A stretch of DNA of 64,000 nucleotides from Anaerostipes faecalis (GCF_018982945.1 NZ_JABRXE010000001.1:496001-560000), one strand, 5' to 3'; counted from the stretch's first letter, positions 25,905 through 32,689 are shown. Notes: generated from the sequence alone by a model not told the origin. Numbers and translations: made by a program.

Positions 25905-25926
25905 CAAGACTCGCGAGCGAGTCTTG
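25905..25926. repeat. Palindromic element E, perfect 10-bp hairpin
   Basis: CAAGACTCGC and GCGAGTCTTG surround a 2-base GA centre, directly abutting element D. No T-run follows on the plus strand, and the minus-strand side is not T-rich, so it is not a classical terminator. From 25927 to 26029 I see only AT-rich sequence without genes. Confidence 0.55.
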
Positions 25927-26029
25927 AATAATTGGAATATCATGAAGATTATTTTTGATATAAATATTTTATGAAAGTATTAAAATTATGATAATATATG
26001 AAAGGATTCTAAAATAAGTATAAACTCTA

Positions 26030-26058
26030 TTGATTTAGTTATATACTAACGGTATAAT
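26030..26058 (+). promoter_or_regulatory. Sigma-A promoter of the YugP-type protease gene
   Basis: TTGATT at 26030-26035 and TATAAT at 26053-26058 with a 17-base spacer lie 34 bases before the start codon. GAAAGAAGGA forms the ribosome site. Confidence 0.75.
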
Positions 26059-26091
26059 TGCAAAAGAAGTTAAAGAAAGAAGGAAACGATT

Positions 26092-26796
26092 ATGTACTAC
26101 CCATATGGTTTTTATTTTGATAAAACGTATATTTTAATCATTATTGGTGCTGTTATCTGTATGATTGCATCCTCTAAAATGAATTCAACATTTCGCAGAT
26201 ATTCAAGAGTGAGATGTCATTGTGGATTAACAGGTTCTCAGGCGGCAGAAAGAATATTAAACCAGGCAGGTATTTATGATGTTTCTGTGGAAAGAGTAAG
26301 AGGAAATCTTACAGATCATTATGATCCAAGAAGTAAGACTCTTCGTCTTTCAGACGTAACATACGGTTCTGATTCCATTGCTGCTATTGGAGTTGCAGCT
26401 CATGAATGTGGTCATGCCATACAGCATCAGAAAGGTTATGTTCCGTTAACGGTTAGAGGTGCATTGGTTCCTATTGTTAATATTGGATCTAATTTGTCAT
26501 GGGTTTTTATTATTGCAGGAATCTTTTTGAGTATGAATCAGACATTGATTAATGTTGGAATTATTTTATTTTCATTTGCAGTTATTTTTCAGCTGATTAC
26601 GCTTCCGGTAGAATTTAATGCATCAGGAAGAGCTTTAAAAATTTTAGGTAATACAGGGATTATGTATGGTGAGGAAGTTGATCAGACAAGAAAAGTATTA
26701 TCAGCGGCAGCATTAACTTATGTGGCAGGAGCAGCATCAGCATTGCTGAGTTTGTTAAGACTGGTACTTCTGTTTGGAGGAAATGACAGGGATTAA
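26092..26796 (+). CDS. YugP-type membrane zinc metallopeptidase
   Basis: The 234 residues start with a membrane helix (about 11-28) and carry the zinc motif VAAHECGHAIQHQ near residue 101, with the glutamate of HECGH as catalytic base. Two or three more membrane helices follow (about 120-140, 150-172 and 205-225). LTDHYDPRSKTLRLS before the active site is typical of the Zn_peptidase_2 (YugP) family. Substrates are unknown; membrane protein quality control is a common suggestion. It has its own promoter and a hairpin at 26877-26908. Confidence 0.9.
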   Translation: MYYPYGFYFDKTYILIIIGAVICMIASSKMNSTFRRYSRVRCHCGLTGSQAAERILNQAGIYDVSVERVRGNLTDHYDPRSKTLRLSDVTYGSDSIAAIGVAAHECGHAIQHQKGYVPLTVRGALVPIVNIGSNLSWVFIIAGIFLSMNQTLINVGIILFSFAVIFQLITLPVEFNASGRALKILGNTGIMYGEEVDQTRKVLSAAALTYVAGAASALLSLLRLVLLFGGNDRD

Positions 26797-26876
26797 CAAT
26801 TAATCTGAAATGGAAAGTAAATTGTGGTAATAATGGAATGGAAAAGTGGATTTGTCCACTGAATTCTCTGTAAAAT

Positions 26877-26908
26877 AAAGCTGTAATGTCATTGGATATT
26901 GCAGCTTT
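26877..26908 (+). terminator. Hairpin between the protease gene and rnhA, possible weak terminator
   Basis: AAAGCTG (26877-26883) and CAGCTTT (26902-26908) form a stem that extends inward through AAT/ATT and TC/GA with T-G pairs, leaving a 4-base loop. Only a broken T-run follows, so read-through into rnhA is likely. Confidence 0.45.
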
Positions 26909-26941
26909 CGATTTATTACAGAAAAACAGGATAAGGAAATT

Positions 26942-27601
26942 ATGGGAAAAAAATATTATGCAGTAAAAGCAGGAAGAACTCCTGGGATTTATGAAACATG
27001 GGATGAGTGTAAGGCGCAGACATCTGGCTTTAAAGGTGCTCGTTATAAAAGTTTTAAAACTTTGGATGAAGCAAGAGAATTTATGAATATAGATTCTCAT
27101 AAACAGATGATAATAGATGATGATACTTTAATTGCTTATGTGGATGGGAGTTTTGATCAGACAGTAAAAGCATTTTCCTATGGAATGGTTCTTTTATATA
27201 AAGGAAATGAAAAATATTTTGCCGAGAAATATAATGATCAAGATCTTGCAACCATGCGAAATGTAGCTGGAGAAATTAAAGGAGCCCAGTCTGCTATGAC
27301 ATATGCACTGGAGAATGGATTTCAAAAAATTGCTATTTATTATGATTATGAAGGTATTGAGAAATGGTGTATCGGGGAATGGAAAACAAACAAAGAGGGT
27401 ACACGTGCTTATCGGGAGTTTTATCAGGAAATAGAAAAGAAACTGCAGGTAAAATTTATAAAAGTTAAAGGGCATTCCAATGACAAGTATAATGATATGG
27501 CAGATATGTTGGCAAAATCAGCACTGGGTATTGGAGATGGAAGTTTTGTGCCAGGAGAAGGTCCATTGTGGTTAAAGAAAAAGGACTTGCAAAATAATTA
27601 G
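26942..27601 (+). CDS. rnhA: Ribonuclease H1 with N-terminal hybrid-binding domain
   Basis: Cuts RNA in RNA-DNA hybrids. The 219 residues start with a caulimovirus-viroplasmin-like RNA-DNA hybrid-binding domain (KKYYAVKAGRTPGIYETW to FKTLDEAREFM), as in eukaryotic RNase H1. The catalytic domain has the acidic set Asp in AYVDGSFD, Glu in NVAGEIKGAQSA, Asp in IYYDYEGIEKW and Asp in NDMADMLAK, so it should be active. The start follows AAGGA. tRNA-Arg follows by 26 bases. Confidence 0.93.
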   Translation: MGKKYYAVKAGRTPGIYETWDECKAQTSGFKGARYKSFKTLDEAREFMNIDSHKQMIIDDDTLIAYVDGSFDQTVKAFSYGMVLLYKGNEKYFAEKYNDQDLATMRNVAGEIKGAQSAMTYALENGFQKIAIYYDYEGIEKWCIGEWKTNKEGTRAYREFYQEIEKKLQVKFIKVKGHSNDKYNDMADMLAKSALGIGDGSFVPGEGPLWLKKKDLQNN

Positions 27602-27627
27602 AGTTATTGTAATATAATATAGCTTAT

Positions 27628-27700
27628 GTACCAGTAACTCAGTGGATAGAGTGGCAGCCTCCGAAGCTGTTGGCCGCGGGTTCGACTCCCGCCTGGTGCA
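27628..27700 (+). tRNA. tRNA-Arg (anticodon CCG)
   Basis: 73 bases fold into a full cloverleaf. The acceptor stem is GTACCAG/CTGGTGC with one G-T pair. The anticodon loop CTCCGAA lies between GCAGC and GCTGT, and the T-arm is CGGG-TTCGACT-CCCG. Anticodon CCG reads CGG (Arg). The 3' CCA is not encoded. TATAAT at 27613-27618 lies just upstream, with a poor -35 box. Confidence 0.95.
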
Positions 27701-27704
27701 TTAT

Positions 27705-27732
27705 AAAACCCACGTTTTTACGTGGGTTTTTT
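27705..27732 (+). terminator. Intrinsic terminator after tRNA-Arg
   Basis: AAAACCCACGT (27705-27715) and ACGTGGGTTTT (27720-27730) make an 11-bp stem with a 4-base loop and T-tail. It can also serve the convergent DUF6512-like gene. Confidence 0.85.
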
Positions 27733-27741
27733 ATTTTGCCT

Positions 27742-28248
27742 CTATGTGACAGGAACAGCAAACAAACCGATTTGAGGTGGATGATAGGTAAATGCCATAA
27801 AGCATAGCATGACAGCAAATACAACGATGCATAATAGTGAAATACAATACTTTCTTTTATAAGACTTTGTGATTTTATAAATAGAATAAAAAGCAAATAT
27901 CGAACTTAATGCAAACGTTGTGATGTCCAGAATAAAAAGGTTGTATCCCAGAATTCCGGTATACGTATAAAATATAACTGGAATCAGGAATGTTCCAATT
28001 AAAATTCCCAGGGATAAAGAGGCAAAAATACAGGGATAATATTTACTTAGTTTTCTGTACATAAAAAGGGAATAGACTAACATTGGAAAAAATACTAATT
28101 TCATGTGTTCCCATGTTGATTCATTTACAGGACAGAAGAAACCTACTATAAAGTTTTTTCCGCTCCAGTCATAAATAAAGTGAGAAAGGGTTCCGGTAAT
28201 TAAAACAAAAATTATGCCGATAATTGTATACTTTTTTAATTGATTCAT
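27742..28248 (-). CDS. DUF6512-like multi-span membrane protein
   Basis: A 168-residue membrane protein with about five helices. The segment HFIYDWSGKNFIVGFFCPVN followed by ESTWEHMKLVFFPML (about residues 24-58) is the conserved core I associate with DUF6512, found in Lachnospiraceae and relatives; the family name is from memory. GAGGTG precedes the ATG at 28248; a GTG at 28257 lies inside that ribosome site and is not a start. No function is known. Confidence 0.75.
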   Translation of the reverse strand: MNQLKKYTIIGIIFVLITGTLSHFIYDWSGKNFIVGFFCPVNESTWEHMKLVFFPMLVYSLFMYRKLSKYYPCIFASLSLGILIGTFLIPVIFYTYTGILGYNLFILDITTFALSSIFAFYSIYKITKSYKRKYCISLLCIVVFAVMLCFMAFTYHPPQIGLFAVPVT

Positions 28249-28435
28249 AGTAATCACCTCATTTCAGAATATGTAATAAATGTTATTTTATTCATTTAGG
28301 GTAAAGTAACCAGGAAATCTGCCATGAAAATTCAGACTGGTGTAATATCCAGATTGTGAAGTAACTGAGTATTTAAAACAACAAAATGGGGAAGAATGTG
28401 TTATAAATACAACTTGTTAAATTAAGGAGAAATAT

Positions 28436-28534
28436 ATGGTAATCGTAATTGCATTTTTAGCAGGAACATTTTTTGGAGCAACGGCCATTATCTGCTGGGC
28501 GTTGTGTGCGGTACAAAAAAATCCTCATCTTTAG
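28436..28534 (+). CDS. Small single-span membrane protein (32 aa)
   Basis: AAGGAG at 28424-28429 precedes ATG 28436. The peptide is one hydrophobic helix with small residues (FLAGTFFGATAIICWALC) and ends in a polar VQKNPHL tail. It resembles the DUF3789 type of tiny membrane proteins, though at this length similarity means little. A stop-proximal hairpin overlapping the opposite gene follows. Existence is supported by the ribosome site and helix alone. Confidence 0.5.
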   Translation: MVIVIAFLAGTFFGATAIICWALCAVQKNPHL

Positions 28535-28560
28535 ATTAAAAAGATTAATAGTAATGAAAG

Positions 28561-28590
28561 AGGAGACAGATTATGATTCATCCGTCTCCT
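28561..28590. terminator. Hairpin shared by two convergent small genes
   Basis: AGGAGAC (28561-28567) and GTCTCCT (28584-28590) form a perfect 7-bp stem. It covers the stop codon of the DUF6774-like gene and lies just after the 32-residue gene. T-runs are short on both sides. Confidence 0.4.
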
Positions 28591-28747
28591 TAGATTCGCA
28601 AAATGCTCTTTGTGCCGATAGAGTTGCAAGGGTATCATCTAGCTGTGCAAAAAATGCTGCCATTAGGTCAATTTCTTCAGAGGTTTTTCCATCGGCAATG
28701 GAGCAGGCAAGTGCAGAAATAGCCACAACTAAATTGCAAGATTCCAT
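28571..28747 (-). CDS. DUF6774-like small protein (58 aa)
   Basis: GAGGTG precedes the ATG at 28747 on the minus strand. The peptide begins MESCNLVVAISALACSIAD, contains EEIDLMAAFFAQLDDTLATL and ends SAQRAFCESKE. This pattern matches the small DUF6774 proteins of gut Clostridia as I remember them: an amphipathic helical pair with two or three cysteines. Function unknown. It is monocistronic, between a palindrome at 28825-28867 and the 32-residue gene. Confidence 0.7.
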   Translation of the reverse strand: MESCNLVVAISALACSIADGKTSEEIDLMAAFFAQLDDTLATLSAQRAFCESKETDES

Positions 28748-28824
28748 AAAATCACCTCACTGTGCTGTATGATGAATTAGACTGACATTTTATTTATTTC
28801 AGACTAGGCAGTGCTACATACATT

Positions 28825-28867
28825 ACAGCCTGCCGGTGACGATTATATATGTTTACCAGCAGGCTGT
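28825..28867. repeat. Long interrupted palindrome upstream of the DUF6774-like gene
   Basis: ACAGCCTGC (28825-28833) pairs perfectly with GCAGGCTGT (28859-28867), and the pairing continues inward with CGGT/ACC and GAC/GTT-like pairs around an AT-rich loop. No T-run follows on either strand, so it is an untypical terminator; it could end ymaF on the minus strand. Confidence 0.5.
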
Positions 28868-28891
28868 ACGGATTAAAAGTACCTTGACACT

Positions 28892-29245
28892 TTAATGTTT
28901 TTTGAAATCAATAGGACTTTCAATCAGTGTTGCAACCTGAAATTCATGCTTGTGACCATCTTCTTCTTCCGTAAAATCCTTAAGGAAGTGTATGTGTTTG
29001 CCATTACCAACATTAATGGCACCAGAAGTTTTTCCATAAAACTCATGAAAATGTTCATCAGAAAAGTCAGTATGAAATTTAACTTCGTGAAAATGATCAC
29101 GTTTGTCGTTTGTGTATATGGCTTCTCCAGATACTGTGCAGAATCTATGATTGTGACAGTCATCACATTCATTAAAAATCTTGGTGCTGCCGGTTATTTC
29201 ATGGACATGTTTCTGTTTTCTGCAGTCATATGGTTTAGTGTACAT
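28892..29245 (-). CDS. YmaF-family His-rich protein
   Basis: The 117 residues contain many His, mostly in repeats of the form HxHE or HFHE: KHVHEITG, DHFHEVKFHTDF, EHFHEFYGKTSG, KHIHFLKDF and GHKHEFQ. A CDDCHNHRFC cysteine pair lies near residue 28. This is the YmaF family, first noted in Bacillus; its function is unknown. The spacing suggests metal binding. It is monocistronic on the minus strand, with a GGAG ribosome site. Confidence 0.85.
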   Translation of the reverse strand: MYTKPYDCRKQKHVHEITGSTKIFNECDDCHNHRFCTVSGEAIYTNDKRDHFHEVKFHTDFSDEHFHEFYGKTSGAINVGNGKHIHFLKDFTEEEDGHKHEFQVATLIESPIDFKKH

Positions 29246-29340
29246 TGCAAATCTCCTTTTTTTTATGATATGACATAGAAAATAGAAATGTGAGATAAAA
29301 GATGATTGTTAAGAAATCTTAAGGAAAAATATAAATGATA

Positions 29341-29373
29341 CAACCGGTTCTGAAATATAATCAAAACCGGTTG
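29341..29373 (-). terminator. Palindrome after the 51-residue gene
   Basis: CAACCGGTT (29341-29349) and AACCGGTTG (29365-29373) form a perfect 9-bp stem. On the minus strand, ATCATTTATATTTTT follows, giving a loose T-rich tail, so it may terminate the small gene that ends at 29383. Confidence 0.5.
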
Positions 29374-29382
29374 AAGATGGAA

Positions 29383-29538
29383 TTATTCACCACCAGGACC
29401 ATCATGGCGAGGGACTTCATCCGGAATCACATTTGTTGCGTTGGTTTTCTTTGGGAGATCAATTTCCGGGATGCTGTCATCATCATATCCGTCATTGGAA
29501 GATGGGTCCACTGGTGGAAGGTTTTTCTTCTTTTCCAT
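29383..29538 (-). CDS. Small acidic, proline-rich protein (51 aa)
   Basis: AAAGGAG on the minus strand (29555-29549) precedes ATG codons at 29544 and 29538; the second has better spacing. The peptide starts MEKKKNLPPVDPSSNDGY, has an acidic middle (DDDSIPEIDLPKK) and ends VPRHDGPGGE. It has no membrane helix, no cysteine and little predicted order. I do not recognise a family. The basic start, acidic middle and glycine-rich end are unlike the shadow frames around it, and a hairpin follows the stop. A RiPP precursor role is conceivable but no modifying enzyme is nearby. Confidence 0.55.
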   Translation of the reverse strand: MEKKKNLPPVDPSSNDGYDDDSIPEIDLPKKTNATNVIPDEVPRHDGPGGE

Positions 29539-29728
29539 ATGCATACACTCCTTTCAAGAGTAGTATGTGCAGAGGTGATGAGATTTATTAAGTTAGATTT
29601 GAGCTGAGACAGTAAAATGGCAGTTCTGTACAAAATATGCTGGAAAGACTGGACATTAGTCTGCTAAACACATTAAAATAGAATACATGCAATTTTTTAA
29701 TGATTTATTTTAAAGAGGAGGAATAATT

Positions 29729-30142
29729 ATGGAGCATATTTCAGAGATTCAGGTAAGATATGCGGAAACGGATCAGATGGGAATCGCACATCACAGTAAT
29801 TATCCCATCTGGTTTGAAGTAGCGCGTACAGATTTTATCAAAGCTGCAGGAATTACATATACGGATGTTGAAAAACAGGGAATTATTACGCCGCTGACCA
29901 GTCTTGAATGTCAGTATAAAATAGCTGCATTATATGAAGACTGTCTTCAGATACATGCAAAGCTTACTAGATTAACACCGGTAAGACTGGAATTTTCTTA
30001 TGAAGTAACACGAGGAAATGACCTGATTGCAACAGGAAAAACAACTCATGGAATGGTGTCTAAAGATTTAAAACCAGTCAATGTAAAAAAAGAACACCCG
30101 GAAATTTACCGGATGTTTGAGGCTGCATTAGAGCAGGCTTAA
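29729..30142 (+). CDS. Acyl-CoA thioesterase of the YbgC/FadM hotdog family
   Basis: The 137 residues form one hotdog domain. The N-terminal IQVRYAETDQMGIAHHSNY (residues 7-25) carries the catalytic Asp, and FEVARTDF and ATGKTTHGMV complete the 4HBT signature. GAGGAGG precedes the ATG. It likely hydrolyses acyl- or hydroxybenzoyl-CoA; the natural substrate is unknown. Its last 15 bases overlap the 3' end of the convergent rlmH, at the very point where rlmH lacks its usual tail. Confidence 0.88.
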   Translation: MEHISEIQVRYAETDQMGIAHHSNYPIWFEVARTDFIKAAGITYTDVEKQGIITPLTSLECQYKIAALYEDCLQIHAKLTRLTPVRLEFSYEVTRGNDLIATGKTTHGMVSKDLKPVNVKKEHPEIYRMFEAALEQA

Positions 30143-30574
30143 CTGTTCAATTAAAATTAAACGCATCAGCTGGTGGGGAAAGGTCATATGACTAAAACTC
30201 AGTTTCAGTTTACCACGGGAAATGACTTCTTTTGATAATCCAAGAGAACCTCCAATGATAAAGGTAACGCAGGATATGGAGTCATGTTTTAACTGCTGCC
30301 ATTTCTGATGGAATTCTTCTGTGGAAAGGGATTTTCCTTCAATACATAATGGAATTACATAACTGTCCGAAGGAATTCTCGAAAGAATGCGTTTTCCTTC
30401 GGTTTCTTTTATTTTTAATTCTTCCTTTTCACTGGCATGATCCGGGGTTTTTTCGTCTGGCAGTTCTATAATCTCAAAATCATATTTTTTTTGGATGATT
30501 TTAGAGTATGATGTAATAAGGTTTTTTAAATAGGTTTCTTTTAATTTACCTACACAAATAATCTGAAGTTTCAT
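30128..30574 (-). CDS. rlmH: RlmH, 23S rRNA pseudouridine-1915 N3-methyltransferase, C-terminal tail missing
   Basis: SPOUT-fold enzyme that methylates pseudouridine 1915 in helix 69 of 23S rRNA. The 148 residues have MKLQIICVGKLKE at the start and the SAM-binding knot FIIGGSLGLSKEV and SFSHMTFPHQLMRLILIEQ near the end. After IEQ the family continues with about 13 residues of the form YRAxxIxxGxxYHK; here the protein ends in LSLL. The missing tail is not found in any frame beyond, where the convergent thioesterase coding region begins. Tail residues are needed for activity in the known enzymes, so this copy may be inactive alone. A second RlmH-like gene at 31393 retains the tail. Confidence 0.88.
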   Translation of the reverse strand: MKLQIICVGKLKETYLKNLITSYSKIIQKKYDFEIIELPDEKTPDHASEKEELKIKETEGKRILSRIPSDSYVIPLCIEGKSLSTEEFHQKWQQLKHDSISCVTFIIGGSLGLSKEVISRGKLKLSFSHMTFPHQLMRLILIEQLSLL

Positions 30575-30625
30575 AGTAATCTCCTGGGTTGATTTAAAAA
30601 TGGTATAATATCTATTATAATCTCT

Positions 30626-30654
30626 ATGTTATATTTTTCTCTGCTTAATGTCAA
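30626..30654 (-). promoter_or_regulatory. Promoter of rlmH
   Basis: On the minus strand TTGACA (30654-30649) and TAACAT (30631-30626) have a 17-base spacer. A leader of about 45 bases would precede the start. Confidence 0.55.
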
Positions 30655-30669
30655 TTTAACTATTTATGT

Positions 30670-30697
30670 TTGCCTTTATTTTGAAAAATGATATAAT
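30670..30697 (+). promoter_or_regulatory. Promoter of the membrane protein and second RlmH-like gene
   Basis: TTGCCT (30670-30675) and TATAAT (30692-30697) with a 16-base spacer lie 45 bases before the TTG start codon. Confidence 0.55.
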
Positions 30698-30742
30698 ATA
30701 GAGAAATCTCAGGTGATATTTCCACAGACTGGAGGAATTATT

Positions 30743-31390
30743 TTGAAATTGAAAAGATCAACTGTTGTTATCATCGTGTTAAGCTGGGTTTTGTTTTTTG
30801 TGGCATGTTTTTGCTTGCTTATGAAAATGGACCAGATTCATACAGAAGAGATTACAAATGAAAAAATATTCCAGGAAGGAAATACAAAAGAGAATATTAC
30901 ATTGGAACAAGATACAGAAGAGAAAAAAGAAGATGATTTTGCAGATGTAAAAGCATTTATGAAAGAATACTATCATTATATCCAAAGCGATAATGTCCAA
31001 GCATTAAAAAGTATGGTGGAAGATACCAGTCAGCTGCTTCAGAAACAGGAAAGTCTGAGCAAATATGTAGAAGAGTATCAAAATCTTTCATATTATGTGG
31101 AACAGGGAGCAGATGAATCTTCTTTTATTGTATATGTTACATATCAGATAAAGATAAAGGATATTGACACTCCTGCACCTGGTATGACACCATATTATCT
31201 TGTGAAAAAAGGTGATTCTTTTATGATTTATAATAATGAGGATCATTATACAGACGAGATGATAAATGCCAAAAATAAAAGTCTTAATCATCAGAACGTC
31301 AGACAGTTGACGGATAAAATGAATAAGGAATATGAGAGGGCAGTAAAAAAAGACAATAAGCTAAAGGATTTTTTGAAGGAAAGCCAGTAA
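30743..31390 (+). CDS. Membrane-anchored extracytoplasmic protein of unknown function
   Basis: 215 residues from a TTG start that lies 8 bases after GGAGG (30731-30735); an ATG 30 bases earlier would precede that ribosome site. One N-terminal membrane helix (about residues 7-27) is followed by an acidic linker and a soluble domain with DVKAFMKEYYHYIQSDNVQALKS-like and YQIKIKDIDTPAPGMTPYYL segments. The latter pattern resembles NTF2-like or SnoaL-type domains of Clostridia surface proteins. No known motif is seen. It is 2 bases from the second RlmH-like gene and presumably co-transcribed with it. Confidence 0.75.
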   Translation: MKLKRSTVVIIVLSWVLFFVACFCLLMKMDQIHTEEITNEKIFQEGNTKENITLEQDTEEKKEDDFADVKAFMKEYYHYIQSDNVQALKSMVEDTSQLLQKQESLSKYVEEYQNLSYYVEQGADESSFIVYVTYQIKIKDIDTPAPGMTPYYLVKKGDSFMIYNNEDHYTDEMINAKNKSLNHQNVRQLTDKMNKEYERAVKKDNKLKDFLKESQ

Positions 31391-31392
31391 TT

Positions 31393-31794
31393 ATGATGAA
31401 ATTTAATATTTATATACTTCAGAAAAAAGCAGAACCTGTGTATCAGCAGGCCATGGATGAATATTTAAAAAGGCTGCAGGCATATGGAAATGTTTCTGTA
31501 AATTATATAAAGAATGACAAGCAAATGAAGAAGAACGTAGAAAAAGGCGGAAAGAAATTCCTTGTTGTACCAGGGAAAAAAAGTAAAACAAGTCCTGAAT
31601 TTGCAGAGACAATCAAAGATTTATCCGTACAGGGAGAATCAGAACTTAATTTTTATATTGGAAATATATCTGAGCCATTAGAGCAATTGAACATCTCATC
31701 TTTTTCTATGAATACGTCATTAACTGTCGTTGTATTGCTGGAACAGATTTACAGGGCTTACCGCATTATAAACAATCAACCATATCATAAATAA
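31393..31794 (+). CDS. Second, divergent RlmH-like protein with intact tail but no SAM-binding glycine motif
   Basis: The 133 residues start MMKFNIYILQKKAEPVYQQA, with DEYLKRLQAYGNVSVNYIK matching the N-terminal RlmH helix and strand. The ending LLEQIYRAYRIINNQPYHK is the RlmH tail. Between them the protein is about 25 residues shorter than the family. The SAM-binding IGGSLGLS loop is replaced by YIGNISEPLEQL, and MTFPHQLMR by MNTSLTVV. It therefore looks unable to bind SAM as a normal RlmH, yet it is not disrupted by stops. AAGGA lies before two adjacent ATG codons. The DUF2156 gene follows by 10 bases. Confidence 0.8.
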   Translation: MMKFNIYILQKKAEPVYQQAMDEYLKRLQAYGNVSVNYIKNDKQMKKNVEKGGKKFLVVPGKKSKTSPEFAETIKDLSVQGESELNFYIGNISEPLEQLNISSFSMNTSLTVVVLLEQIYRAYRIINNQPYHK

Positions 31795-31804
31795 GGAGAC
31801 CATC

Positions 31805-32689
31805 ATGGAATTTAAGACACCAACGCTGGAAGATAAAAAAGAACTGGATTATTATTTGTTAAAGGATTCGACAAGAAGCTGTGATTTCAATTCTGCAAAC
31901 ATTATTTTATGGAATAGTTTTTATAAATGTCAGTATACGATTATTGAAAACTGTGTTGTAGTAAAAACGGATGAAGAAGGGACATCCTTTTCCTATCCGA
32001 TGGGAAATGGAGATAAGAAAAAAGCAGTTGAAACTATCATGAAATATTGTAAAGAAAAAGAAATTCCTTTTATTATGCATGGAATTACCCATGAAGCAGA
32101 AGAGGAAATGATAGCTATGTTTGGGGATATTTTTAAAGTGGAATATGACCGGGATGAAGCAGATTATATATATGAAAGAGAAAGTCTTGCAACATTGAAA
32201 GGGAAAAAACTGCATGGAAAAAGAAATCACATTAACCGGTTTAAGGAAAATCATCAGTGGTCTTATGAAAAACTGAATGATGAGAATCAGCTGGAAGCAA
32301 TCACGATGTTAATGGAATGGAAAATGCAGAATTGTTCACCGGAAGATGTTGAAAAACATGAAGAAGTATGTGTGTCTAAAAATAGTCTGATCTACTATAA
32401 AGAGTTTGGACTGACAGGAGGAATTCTTCGTGCAGATGGTAAAATTGTGGGATTTTCTCTTGGAGAACCGGCATTGAATCCGGACACCTTTGTGGTTCAT
32501 ATAGAAAAAGCTTTTGCAAATGTTCAGGGAGCATATCCTATGATCAATCAGCAGTTCGTTATACACGAAATGGAAGGTTATAAATATGTTAACAGAGAGG
32601 AAGATCTTGGTGAAGAAGGTCTTCGTAAAGCAAAGATGTCATATCGACCTGCATATATGCTTGAAAAAGGTTTTTTGAGATTTAAGTAA
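31805..32689 (+). CDS. DUF2156 (phosphatidylglycerol lysyltransferase C-terminal-like) protein
   Basis: The 294 residues form a double GNAT-like fold as in the catalytic half of MprF and in FemX-type aminoacyl transferases. Segments supporting this are CDFNSANIILWNSFYKCQY near residue 26, KGKKLHGKRNHINRFKE and VHIEKAFANVQGAYPMINQQ. The ending NREEDLGEEGLRKAKMSYRP is typical. There is no membrane domain, so it is a soluble stand-alone member, common in Clostridia. An aminoacyl-tRNA-dependent transfer is plausible; the acceptor is unknown. It follows the second RlmH-like gene by 10 bases. Confidence 0.85.
   Translation: MEFKTPTLEDKKELDYYLLKDSTRSCDFNSANIILWNSFYKCQYTIIENCVVVKTDEEGTSFSYPMGNGDKKKAVETIMKYCKEKEIPFIMHGITHEAEEEMIAMFGDIFKVEYDRDEADYIYERESLATLKGKKLHGKRNHINRFKENHQWSYEKLNDENQLEAITMLMEWKMQNCSPEDVEKHEEVCVSKNSLIYYKEFGLTGGILRADGKIVGFSLGEPALNPDTFVVHIEKAFANVQGAYPMINQQFVIHEMEGYKYVNREEDLGEEGLRKAKMSYRPAYMLEKGFLRFK

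Noticed and set aside
28571-28747. The overlapping plus-strand 99-residue frame at 28473-28772
   Set aside because: It lacks a ribosome site, and its frame is explained by the minus-strand DUF6774-like gene and the short plus-strand membrane peptide.
27628-29728. A genomic island integrated at tRNA-Arg
   Set aside because: No integrase, and no repeat of the tRNA 3' end was seen downstream; gene content is small but uniform in base use.
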